Source of the DNA: Pegea sp. RAD2-039
Taxonomy: Eukaryota > Chordata > Thaliacea > Salpida > Salpidae
NCBI GenBank assembly: GCA_034620365.1
Contig: JAQGEQ010000175.1
Span: forward strand, 744,001 to 808,000
DNA: 64,000 bases
Direction of reading: 5' to 3'
Positions within the stretch are counted from its first letter, which is position 1; each line of letters opens with the position of its first letter. Of the stretch, positions 26,203-38,787 are shown piece after piece. The translations under genes were made by a program, and so were the position numbers. The notes under the pieces were generated by a model that worked only from the letters and a program-made list of their open reading frames with translations, had not been told where the DNA came from and did no database searches.

Positions 26203-27575
26203 ATTAAAGAATAAACATTTCAATAAAAAAGTTTTTTTTTAGTTTTGAAATAACTAGTTTGTTAATTATTTCTTATTAGTCTTTTATTAGATTGTGAAAG
26301 TTGTTTCAAATTATTTTAAAGTTGTTTGATTACCTTAAATATTGAATTATTGTATTTATTAATCAGTTTTAGCTGAATTGTTTATATTTTTAAATAATTT
26401 ATTTTGTTTATTAAACCCATGGTTATAGATGATAAATTATAAAGGGAAGCAATATGACTACAAATAAATAATTAAAAGGTAACTAATGCAGTTGAACATA
26501 AATAGTGAATAAAAAAAAGAATACTACAAAGTATTAATCAGTAAATAATACAAAAAATGTTGAACAAATGACGAAACATTTTATGTCGTCTGTTTATAAA
26601 ATTACTTTAATCATTTTTTATTGTATAATTTCAAAAGATGTGATGTTGGAGTCAGAAAAGAGACTAAACTGTGGCTACCTCATTGAAAAAACTATTAGTC
26701 CATTATTATTAGATTTATTAATTGGGTTAGCTGTTTATGATAAACTTTTGAAGATTTATAATAGATTGTGATCTAAAAAGAAATCATTAAATTTCAGATG
26801 AGAGAAACTATTAATAATTTTAATTAGTAGTATGTGGTTGTAGAGAAGTTTTTGATATTGTAGGAATTTAATATTAAGCTTTGGATCATCAGTTTGTGAT
26901 TATCATCATTCTTTCATAACTTATTGCTTTACCTGTTTCATGGAAGTAAGGATTTTGCTGATGCCTAGGTTATAGATAACATTAGAAAGTGAAAGTTAGC
27001 AACATTATCAGGAAAAAAAGGGTTCTTTGAAAGAGTCCTGTAAATTGTATTGTTATTTCCTTTCAAACCTTTTATTATAAGTTTATTTTATGAATTATGT
27101 AAACATAGAAAGTATATTATTTAATATTTCATAATCCTAGTTATTTGATTTTTTAAATATAAAGTGATACTTTTGCAATAATTTTAATAACACTAAAATA
27201 TTTATAATTAGTTAGAATAATATTTTCATTTTTCATTAGAAGTTTGTTTTTAAAAGATATCATTTTTTTTAGCCTTTTTTTAGTTGAAATCAATAAATTC
27301 ATTTTATTATTCTTCATGAATGTATTATGAATACTTTTTTCTTCTTAAGAATTATATAATCATAAAATAAACAAGTTTTTGTACTGATCTCATAAATACA
27401 TTTTATAATACTTTTTTTAATGGCTTTGTAACATTTATAAAAGATTTTAATATACTTAAAAAATCTATTTTCTTTAATAATCAGTTTTATTTTTGCAGAC
27501 ATTGAAATAGTAAAATAATATATGTGATATAAGTGTTATTGTTGAAAATTTTATATATTATAATGCAATAGCAAA

Positions 27576-30500
27576 ATGTCTTCTCAAATTAACACGGATT
27601 TAAATGATATCTTATCTAATTTTTCAAACTCCATTGACTTAGGGTATACTAATACTACAAGCTCAAGATTTGGAAGTGTTAGATTAAGGTAAACTAATAT
27701 ATATTTGCATTAATTAAATTTCATATTTTATAACAAATTTGGTATAGTTATCGTATATATCAGTGAAAAATTCTTTAAAACTTTATTTTTTCCACTAATT
27801 TATAAACTTTCTATTTCTTTATTCTGGTTGGTGTGTGAACTTTAATCAATTTTTTGAGATTAAAATTAGATTTTAATCAATTTTTCTCTAGTAAGTGTTG
27901 AACATGCTTTGTCTCAACTAAATATGCTGGAAGCCTTTTTCCAACTAAAATATTTATTTAAATTTGTTCCAGAGGAGGAAGCGAAAGTAGAAGACAAATC
28001 CCATTTCAGTTTCTCGAGTCTGTTGCGTCTCGTACATCTTTAATCGAAAATGTTAGCTTTTCATCGGTACTTCTATATCTTGCTTCTTGCATACATCAAT
28101 TAATATCTGTATCAAACACCACAGAGTTTCTGTATGGATTTAGTTGAACCATTAGACATTGAAAATGAAATTGAAAATCAAGTTGATGTAACTTCAGAAG
28201 AAGAAGTGGAAATAAAAGATCTTGCTGATTACCCTTCTGATGATTTACAAGTAAAAATTGAAGCTTAATTTTTGATATTAGTCATTGTAGCATCACCTCA
28301 CTAATTTTATGATTTATTTTGTGATTTTTTTTGCAGATTGTATATGAAGAAAAACATTGCAGAACAGAAGAAACGGGAGTGCCGACTAATCAACAGAATC
28401 TGCCATCTAGTATGAACAGTTGTATCAGGTAACATCAAACAATAAATGTTTGAATTTTTAAACCAACAGATTTTTAGGTAGCTTAAAAAAATAAATTATT
28501 AGTTGAAGGTGGTTTCTGTTTCTGAAATAATTCATTGATTTCTTCAGTGCTTATACACGAAACTACACTTCTATCAAACGCAAATATGAGAACTTGATGT
28601 TTGAAAATCAGAAATCAATATCCAGAACTCCTCATCTAGAGTCTAAGCAATGCAAGATTTTATATGAAGGAGATGAGGAAGATATTTCCAGATCTGCATC
28701 TTTAAATCAAGTAAGTCTTGGTAATTAAAGTATTTACAAATAATTATGAATTTTTGTGAAAATTATGGGAACGATTTTCTTATTTATCAAATTGCAGATT
28801 GAAGAGATTGAAAGAAGTGATGCAGAAAGTACAGTTGCTATTACAAGCGATGTATTTTTAAATAAATCCCAACCTGACAGTTTGCTCGACAATATATTAA
28901 ATCCACCAACCTATCAAGTGAGTTGATTAAGATACAAAAAAGATCTTTGGACAATTTCTATTTTATAAAAAAATGTTTATTAAGTTAGTGGTTTTTTAAA
29001 TCATAAAAATAATTATAAATAATTGATTCTAATGCTGATGAAAAGATGATAATTTTTTGATAATTTATAAACAGAATGATCTTGAAGAAAAAAATAGTAA
29101 ATCTCGAAAAGAAAAAAGATCAAATAAAATGCTTGCTGTATATTCAAGATGGCAAAATACTTGTAACAATAACTACAATTTGTTTGATGATAATGGAACC
29201 GAAAGAAGACCCACTCCTCCGGTTCCTGTAGAGCATTTCGGACATAGAATCCTCATCCGGTGTCTTGCTCTTGAGTGAGTTCTGTGAGAAGATCTTAAAG
29301 ATCTAATCTCCTCAAATCTAGCTGTTTACTTATTAAATATTTTTTTAGGTTTGAAATTGACATCGAGCCTATATATGTCACTATGGCATTATATGATACA
29401 AAACATAGAAAGAAAATTTCAGAGAATTTTTATACAGAGCTAAATAAAGATCACACAAGGAAGTTAATGAAGGTAATTAATGTTGCTTTTTAGAAATAAT
29501 ATCTATAAAATGTGAAAAGTTGAAAAGAAAAATGTGAAAAGAAAATAAACTAAAAATAAAAGAAATTATAATTGTACTAAAAATTTTATAAATTTGTTTA
29601 TTTTGCAATCTTTGCTATTTAATCAGTTTGATCTAAAATTGTAATTTAAACAATTTTAATTGCCCTACATTTTTCTGTTCACACTGAACTACTTTTCACA
29701 AGTATCAGTTGATTACAAGTAGTTTCAATTTCTTGAAAAATATTTCCTATCTCCATATAGTACAGAAATGATTTCTAGATACAGGAAGTTATGTAAAGGA
29801 TGTAATAAAAATGTTACAAGATAAACAATCATCTAACAAATTTCTTATTTAAAGACTACAGAACCTTCCATATACTCTTTAGCAAGATCTGCGATCTTCT
29901 CAATAAGCAATCTCTCTCACGAAATTCATCTGGTGATCAAACTTGAAAAGGTAATTTGTTGTTAATTCACAAACAACACAAATGTTGTTTAGTAGTAATA
30001 GTACGACCACCAACCAGTTTCCTAACTTTTAATTACTTTTGTTCAATTTTTCTGGATTTCCATAATTTCCGCTTTTTTGCCTCAATATGCGTGAAGATGA
30101 ACTGTTCGATGCTCTGACGTCATTTCCTTCTGGATGTGAAGTCATAGAAACGAAAATATTTCTTCAGTAACTGCTGAAATATTTATCTAGTCATCAAAGC
30201 TTCACTTGCAAATTCAAAATTAGTTTCAAACTTGACTTCTTAGAAGCCTCTTTCTATATTTCATCTATTTGATTCATCTAAACTCATCACAATCATCTTA
30301 TGATCTCATTCTCATCATTAGATACTTCAACAAGGCGAGATAAACGATTGTACCGAGCCTTATTTGAAAGATTCAACTGAAAAGTCGCGCGAGAAAGCGA
30401 AACAGAACGCTAAGTCAGTGAAGAGAGCCTCATATTTTTATCTGATGTCATCATCTGAATCTTTAGGTGGTTCTGTGATCGGTTAGGAGCCTATCGGATG

Positions 30501-33500
30501 CCCTTTGCTTGGGCTTCAATTGATGTGATGAAGGTAATGAATGAGGCAGCTGATTTGAGGATTCATGACAATGGAAAAGACACAGATTCGACGTTAACAG
30601 GTGATACTGTCGATGACAAGTAAGCATCTAGTGGTTGAAGCTTCATTATATCTTCAGAGAATCTTTGTGAAGATGAAGATGCTGCAAGAGACTTCAGAGA
30701 ACGTACTCTTAGGAAGACAAGTGGATTATCAGAAGCTGAAACCAATTTATTAAATACTTTTAAACCATTTGCTGTAAAACTTCAATTCTTTCATCGTCAG
30801 GTTTCAACCTCAGTCATTCAAAGCTCCAAAAATCAATTTGAATTTCAACAGGAAAGCGAACGTCTTAAAGATGAAGATTTACTGAAAAATTTGAGTGAAA
30901 CTAAAAGGCAAGGAGCTCCTCTAAAGAAGTTGAAGACTATCCCAGTTGAATTGAAGCTGGATATCTCTAGATGTTCTTCTAATCTCAACTATTGCGTAAC
31001 AACAGATCTTCTGAAGGTCGTTGTGATCTAATTCGAGCTGATAAATGACTCAAGTGTCTGCAGGTGAAGCCCTACCCAGATGCCAGGGCTCGACCTAGTC
31101 GGGAAATCCTCGAGTTTCCCGCCCTCAGTGTAAATGTCCCTTATACAACTTATCGAAATCTTTTGTACGTCTATCCTCTATCTGTCAACTTCACAAACAG
31201 GTAAATCCATCCTTCAAATACTTGTAGATGAATGAAGATTTATTGTTTCAGACCAAACCATTCGAGAAATATAACTGTCAAAGTTCAACTCCTTGCTTCT
31301 GAGGACCTCACTAAAGCTTTACAAGTGATTTATGGCAAGGCGTATGCGCCAGACTTTTCAACTGAGGCGTATACTGCTGTTAGCTACCACAACAAGTAAT
31401 TAGCTGCTACCAGATTGCTTTTCAAAATCGTTTACTGAATTATTTATTAATGTAGATACCCAGATTTCAACGAAGAAATAAAGATCCAACTCCCACCTCG
31501 GCTTACCAATCAACATCACTTGTTCTTTTCTTTTTATCACATCAGTTGTCAGCGCAAACAAGATATTAACCCAGTTGAAACACCTATTGGATACACAGTA
31601 AGTTGCTGCTGGTTGTTTGTAGTGCCTCCTAATTACTTCAGTTAAGTAGACAATAGATTGGTCGATTTATTGAAGGAGGTAAGAAAAGTTTTCTAGGAGT
31701 TCACTTGCTAACAACCTTTAAATATTTCTTTCTTATTTCAACAGTTTCAATGAACCACTAATCAATTTCTAATAACTTCTATTAATGTTTCCAAAATAAT
31801 TTTCATTAAAATTGGATTTTCCATTTTCAAAATACTTAATTTTTTTAGTGGATACCTTTACTAAGTTGTGGAAGGTTGAATATGGGTGACATGAACCTAC
31901 CAGTAGCTATTGATAGACCCCCACCTCACTATTCTATGAGAAGTGCAGATACCAACTTGCCTGGAATCAAATGGGTTGACGGTCACCGACCTGTTTTTAA
32001 GTTTGTTTATTTCATATTTTTTTTAATTTTAACAAATTGCGTAAATGTTTATAAACAAATAAATAAAAGTATTTTCATAATTGTGTCTTGCTTTTTTTAC
32101 GAGTTTGTCTTTTTAGTGTCATCCTTCGACCAGCATCAACAATTCATATGCCAGATAAAAATCTCAGCAAATTTTTTGATATTTGTCAAGTTGTGGAACA
32201 AACTACCAATGGGTTTGTAAATTTCGAATTAAATTTCTCAAACAAATTGAATTTAAGTAAATATTTAATGAATTTGTTGAAGTTAAAAACTTCTTTTGAC
32301 AGTTATTAGTAATTGCAACTTTTCAAAGCATTCTTTCATTAAATTATTTTCTCTCCAGACACCACTCAACAACTAAACTTTCAGATGGTTCAAGAGTCGG
32401 TGATATCAATCAGAATTTGAAGTTATCTTTAGAAAAGTTATCACAAGAAGTTGCACTGCCAATACTCGCAAAGTTTCTTTATGTTGTTCTCGACAAGATC
32501 ATATCGATGATAATTCGACCGCCAACATTTGCCGGTGAAACAGGTGAATCTGACTCGTTATCAACTTTTTAAACTCATTTCAACCATTTTTTGATAGTTG
32601 TGATTGGTCAGAATTGTTTCGAAGCGTTGATGACGATTAGTGATCGCTTACATGCTTGTTATGATCTCACACAAGACTCCTATCAGCGCTGTATTATTCT
32701 TTCAACTTACATTTTCCATTTACTATCAACTCCAACCATCGAATCAAACAACACTGCAAATGAATCAATGAATGATTCCAACAACGAATTAAACAATAGC
32801 AGCGACTCAAATAAGAACTACTACGCCACAATGACCAGGTCGGTGACAACCACGTGACTCACAATCGTCCAATCACAATTCATGTTTCAGGCCTGAACGT
32901 AATCGTAACCCCGTCACATCCGCCAATTTCAATATTAGCTCCAGTAATCCCGATCTCACCTCAGTCCTCTCAAATGACGTCACGACCACTAAAGGTGGGT
33001 GTTGAGTGTCACGTGACCTTCAACCAGCTCACTGTCATCATTAGATGATGACGTCACGAGTTTCGCGCGTCTTTCAAACGCGAGATCTTCGATGATGGAA
33101 CAAGGAACTTTTAAAGCGGATGGGAGCGCTGCATCCGTGAGAACTGTGTCCCGAAAGATCTTCCACGAAGAGATTGTTCTTTTCTTTGTGGTTTCAACGG
33201 GACCTGTTAAGGTTTTCTGATCGCTCATTGGTTGCTTGATCGTCCAATCAAATGCTGTTACAGGAGAAAGCAATGCGTAATGCTTGGTTTCTGTTCGAGA
33301 TGATTACGAAGAGTATGTCTCTTCATCTTCAACATAACAATAAACTAGAAGTTTCGATCAAGAACAGAGCTTCTTGCTTTCCACAAAGGTTTCTCGATGA
33401 ACTGCAGCGATTGATACGAGTCGTTTCGTTGGAGATTTGTACAAGATTCGATAAAGTAGGTCTCAGATGATGAAGATCAGTGATTGACTTCTTTCTTTAC

Positions 33501-36500
33501 AGGATTATGATAACGTGGAAAGATTGAACATCTCATTTTCTTATCTTTTATACGATTTACTTTCACTAGTTAATCGAACTTACACAATGCAGTGCATCTA
33601 TCTTCACTACCAGCAGGTCTACATCATGTGACACTTCTTGCGAGTATCTTAAATAACTTTCAATTCATTATTTAAAGATGAATGAGAAGTTGAATCAATT
33701 GAACAAACCACCAACTCCATTATTACAACTCCGACTTCAAATGACTCGAATCTTGTGTAATCATGAACATTACTTCACACTGAACCTCCCGTTTGCTATT
33801 CCTGCCAGCCCCCCTTCACCAACACTCAGTATGATATCTAATATATCAACGTAAGTCGCCATATATCACGAGTATCTGTTTCTTGATGTGCTGCTAACAG
33901 ATTGACCTCTGTCACCAACATTCTCAAGTCCAACTCGCAGTTTGAATTAAATGAACGATTTCAAAAACAACATTATCTTGTTGGTTTGTTGTTATCCGAT
34001 ATCAAGTCAGTTTGTTTGTTTGTTGTTGTTGTTGAAGTAAATAAATTGCTTGTCAGGAAAACGATTGAATTGATTGATGGTGGTAATTCATCTGCTCTCA
34101 AAGTCCAGAATTATTCGATTGAAACATTGAAGAAGTTGTTAGCAAGTCATGATTATGATCAGCGTTTGAACTCATCTCCAAGAGTAAGATCATCTTCATC
34201 TTCATCAACTTCTTTAGACATATTCTACGACAGATCAAACACACACTTGCATCTTTATACTATCCTCTCTTCTCAATTACATTACAAGCTCTTCCAATCA
34301 TGTTTAATTACTCGGAAGTTGAAAAGACACCAACATCCACTGGGAGCACTGAAGATGGGATCATCAGACCCTCTATTGCAAATGCCATCGCCAATCCCTT
34401 CAACCAAATCTCTAAAGGACCTCGAACTACTAACGGAAAACTTCAGGTGATTTTTGTGTCTTTTTAATCCTCATCTGATCACGTGATCAATAGATGACTG
34501 CAACTTCTACGCGAGATCTTCTCGTCTGCTTCTTCTGGCTTCTCAAGAACACAGAGCCGCTCACTCTGAAGTCCTGGTGGGGATCTCTTCCTTGCACTCA
34601 CATCCTACTTCTTCTAGAAGTTCTTCATCTTTCTTTATCGTGTTTTGAACTCAAAGTAAGTCGGGAAGCTCCAAGGAGCTTATGACGTCATCACTTCTTT
34701 CATAGAGATGTGATCAAACATTTGGGCGTCGAACAAGCAGCCGGTCTTCCATCAACTTTGGCGCGTCAAATCACTCGCGACATAAAAACAGTAAAAGTCG
34801 ATTAGAAGGTGTGATACGCGGTGAAAATTCGGCTCGTCAAGAAATGCTCAACCGGCGTAGAGCAGGTCAGTTCCCGCCAAACTCCTCACTGAACCCCGAT
34901 CTTCAATCTGTGATCGATCACAGAAAAGGGTGGAACCTTAAAAGATGGTCTCCGCTGGAACAAGAACCAAACTGAATGGAAGCAGAATAAAGAGAATGGC
35001 GATCGAAGTCATTACGTCATCGATGACTCTCCACACGCGCGCTGCTTCTCATCCGGTAATTAGTAGGAAGCGGTGATGACGTCATTAATATTTGTGATTG
35101 TTAGAAACGAGTATGATGACATTAGATGCAATCGAGCTTGTAGTGGAATCAATGACAGAATCTCGAAGCTTAGTGGCGAGTCAGACACTATCATCTTGCT
35201 TCCGTGTTCTTCTTCAACTCTTCTCCAAACCTCAAAGCGTCGATGTCCTCGAAAACGCTTTCCGTATCCAACGAAACATCGTTGCCAAGGTAACCTGGAA
35301 GCTTTGCTGGTTGCTGTGTTAATGTTTGGAGGTTTTGGTAGTTTCCAGATCATTTATTTGAAGAAGACACAGATCAATGTGGAGATCTGTCATCCCATTT
35401 GCTGCAGAAGTGTAGTAGTCGCCTTTCATTGGTCAGACGCAACGCGACGGCTTCTCTTTATCTATTGATGCGATACAACCACTCTATTGGCAATGTGATA
35501 CCGCCACCTAGTGTCATCTTTCAGCGTCTTTACTGTTGATCTTTATAGAGCTTCTCAAAAGTTCGGATGCAAATCACGATGTCGATGTCATCATTGGTTG
35601 GAGTTGCGCAGAATTTCGATGAGTTCTACCTCCGAAGATCACTTAAAACAATCTTATCATACTCTGAGAAGGATTTGGAACTCCAAAGGACTTCTTTTCC
35701 TGATCAAGTGAGAGATTGATCTTATTGGAAACTTTCTTGTAATCTTACTTCCTTATAAGGTCCGAGATCTGATCTTAAATCTTCATACGATTCTATCGGA
35801 CACAGTAAAGATGAAAGAGCATCAGGAAGATCCTGAGATGTTGATTGATCTTATGTATCGGATCGCAAAAGGATACCAGACATCTCCAAACTTACGTTTG
35901 ACCTGGTTACAAAATATGGCTGCTCAGCATATCGAGGTTTGTTGAAAGAAACACAACTGCAGTTTGATTGACAGTTTGTCGAGCAGAGAAAGAATGATGT
36001 AGAAGCAGGAATGTGTTATTTACACTGTGCTGGTCTTGTATCTGAATATTTAGCGCTGATTGAATACAAAAGTTACCTACCAACTGGTTGTGCTGGATTC
36101 CAGGTTCGTCAATAAATTCTTTTCAATTTTTCTACTTATTCATCATTTATCAGCTGTTTTCATTTTATTGATCGTCAATGACTTCAAACACGCCGCTGAA
36201 TATTTCAACTGATCAGTATTTCGTGTCACTTTAAAATTCAATTATTTCAAGCACTTTTATCGATTTATTTTCTAATCAAATTTTGTATTCTTTAATTTAC
36301 AGAATATTACAGATAACATTCTAGAAGAGAGTGTCATCTCAGATGATATAATCACATCTTCATTTGGGGAGATGTCCACTGATAAATTCTTCTCCATTCC
36401 TGGACTAACACAACTGCTCGAGAAAGCAATTATATCTTTTGGCAACGTTAGCTTTTCTACCAACTGCTAGCTTCATTTTTATTCATGTTTTATTAATTTA

Positions 36501-38787
36501 AGGGTGGTTTGTATGAAGTAGTAAGTATGGTTAGTCAACACGTGGAAAGAATTTATCAGCATCAGAAAAACTTTGCAAAGTTGAAGGAGATGCACTCCAA
36601 CTTGCAAAAAAGCTTCAACAAGATTAGCACCCAGGTCCGTGTCTCTTCAAATCCAGTTGTTTCAGTAGCTTGCTCTAGCAGTTAGTGATTAGAGCTTAAA
36701 AATTAATCAAAAGTTTAACCATTTTTTTCAATTATCTAATTTTAGAAGACTTAGACATGAAAATGTCAACTACAAGTCCCTGAAGTCACGTTAAAATCAA
36801 ATTTTATTCAAAAGTCTTCTTTCACTTTAATGCATGAAATCAACAACTAAATGATCCACTCAAACTAAATCATTTTGATGTATAAGCATGAAATTGTCTA
36901 ACTTCTAATTGTTAAACTTTTTGTCTTTTTTTTTACACTTGTCATTGAGTTTTTTGTTTTTTATTTGAAATGACAACAGAACTCGTTCAATGATTGGGAG
37001 GTAATTTGAATTTCTTATTTTTCATCTATTTTAGTTTTTGTTTTATAAAATCTTCATTCTTTATGACAAACTAAAGTATCTCTAAATAGATTTATATTTT
37101 TGATAAATTGTTTTTTTAATTTTAATTTAAATAAATTGTTCACATCTTAAGTTTGCTAAGATTTATTAAATATCTACTTTTTGTTTCAACAAATATCACT
37201 TCTAATAAATTTCCTTTTTTTCATTTTGTCTGGGATCTGAATCTTCCTGATAACTCTCTTGGTGAGTCCTTTTGTCAATTTTTTTCATTTTTTCTTTCAT
37301 TTGCAAGCCGCTAGAGATTTTGCTTCTGCAAATGTTCATTTGGGAGCTTTTTTCTGCAAGTTATTAGGCTGGTTGTTGGTGGCTGGCATGCTTTTCTTCA
37401 TTTTTTTGTATTTTTTCCTGAAACAAGGAAATTGTAGTCTTGAGTTTAAGTTGTGGGTGGCTGTATCTACAAAAAGCTGCAAAATCAATCGCAGATAATC
37501 GAAAGATTTGTGAAGGCATTTCGTCGGTTATGTCGATTATTTCAACTTTAAATGATTTTGTTGTGTTACCAGATTGGAAAGAGAATGTTTGGTACTTACT
37601 TTCGTGTTGCCTTTTATGGAAGTAAATTTGGAGATTTAAATGGTGAACAGTTTATCTATAAGGAACCAGCTATCACAAAACTACCGGAAATTTCTCAGCG
37701 TTTGTTGGTAATTTCAATGAAACAATTTCTCCAAATTATTTCAACAACTTCAAACTTTTTTTAGGGTTTCTACTCAAAATGCTTTGGTGAAAAAAATGTT
37801 TCAGTTTTAAAAGACTCAAGTGAAGTAAATGTGGAAAACTTGGATGCTAAAAAAGCTTACATCCAAATCACATATGTAGAACCCTACTTCTATGAATATG
37901 AAGATCGTGTTAAAAAGTCTTACTTTGAAAGGTGCTTCACGAAATACTCACAAAATTCCATTTACAACAAATTCTTCCTAGAAATTTCAACATGGATAAA
38001 TTCGTGTATGCAACTCCGTTCACAGAAGATGGTAAAGCTCATGGTGAAATTAAAGATCAGTTTAAGAGGAAGACTTATTTACAAGTTTCAAATTCATTCC
38101 CATACGTCAAAACGCGAGTGAATGTTGTTCGAAAGTAAGTTTCATGATTTACACTTTCAGAAGTAGTTCAGATCTTTAATCTAGATGGGAACGAGTCCTT
38201 ACTCCGTTGGAGTCAGCATGTGAAGACATTAAAAGAAAAACTTCTGATTTGTTGAGAGCAGTTAATATGAAGCCACCTGATTCCAGAATGCTTCAAATTA
38301 ATCTACAAGGAGCTGTTTTGACTGCCGTCAACCAGGTTTCATCACTTCAATCACCAGTTAGCTGTTATTCAGTTGGTTTGTTTATTTAGGGACCTATGGA
38401 AGTTGCAAACACGTTTTTAGGTGAAGTTCCTGAAGATTTAGTGAAATGTGTTCATCTGAATGAGATGAGACTTGCTTTTAAAAAGTTTCTTCACGTGTAA
38501 GTTCATCTGAGACTTCATTTACATCTCCAATTTCTACAAATATCTTTTTTTAGCTGTTCAGTGGCTTTAAAAGCAAATAAAAAGCTCATCAAATCTGACC
38601 AGTTAGAATACCAACGAGAAATGGACAGAAATTACCACAAAATGTCCGAGCAACTACGCCCTCTGTTAGCAAATCGAAAAGTTGTTGAAAAAATCCAAGA
38701 ATGCCACCAGTAAGTGAATCAAAGAAAATAGTAACACTACTCTCACCACCAACTTTCTGTTTCAGCAAATTATTGCAGTGTAAGTGA
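27576..38787 (+). CDS. DOCK7-like: dedicator of cytokinesis, DOCK6/7/8 (DOCK-C) subfamily
   Basis: Guanine-nucleotide exchange factor for Rac/Cdc42 GTPases, acting at membranes in cell polarity and migration (family knowledge). 46 exons: 27576-27688, 27973-28066, 28125-28250, 28337-28428, 28548-28710, 28798-28917, 29075-29274, 29349-29472, 29855-29950, 30322-30413, 30467-30600, 30658-30800, 30852-31016, 31064-31200, 31252-31395, 31456-31597, 31849-32000, 32117-32212, 32359-32543, 32598-32838, 32891-32994, 33045-33211, 33264-33455, 33503-33616, 33678-33850, 33901-34005, 34057-34183, 34234-34446, 34494-34655, 34706-34865, 34924-35055, 35105-35289, 35342-35494, 35549-35707, 35760-35936, 35987-36103, 36303-36446, 36503-36634, 36980-37000, 37582-37707, 37765-37931, 37982-38134, 38185-38335, 38390-38496, 38554-38709, 38766-38787. 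All phases close to 2125 aa; human DOCK7 is about 2140. The N-terminal DOCK-C region is followed by the DHR-1/C2 domain (about 555-750; [22 protein letters not shown]), an armadillo-like middle, and the catalytic DHR-2 (about 1640-2115; [58 protein letters not shown]). Least certain are the ends of exons 11 and 12 and the start of exon 40 (37573 also fits). Confidence 0.93.
36980..37000 (+). other. 21-nt microexon of the DOCK gene
   Basis: The sequence between CAG and GTAATT encodes seven residues, NSFNDWE, in phase 0. This supplies the residues just before the conserved MFGTYFRV segment of DHR-2 that no neighbouring exon provides. Family comparison (a Trp-Glu before R-MFGTYF) supports it. 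Confidence 0.75.

Larger units (their letters stand above)
23279..27575. other. intergenic region
   Basis: It is mostly A/T-rich DNA without a recognisable gene. Two exceptions are a G+C-enriched island at about 23877-24158, open on both strands, and a SINE 3' tail at 26166-26202. A short frame at 26568-26771 has no domain and no splice partners. A pyrimidine tract ending in CAG at 27485-27498 precedes the DOCK start codon and may be a 5' UTR splice acceptor. Confidence 0.5.

Noticed and set aside
31064..31200. G+C-rich block with GCCCTACCCAGATGCCAGGG that first looked like a tRNA-derived SINE head
   Set aside because: It translates in phase to a conserved part of the DOCK DHR-1 region ([20 protein letters not shown]) and has clean splice sites.
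33902..35468. Several long open frames on both strands in the middle of the DOCK gene
   Set aside because: They run through exon-intron boundaries in other frames and are shadows of the conserved exons.
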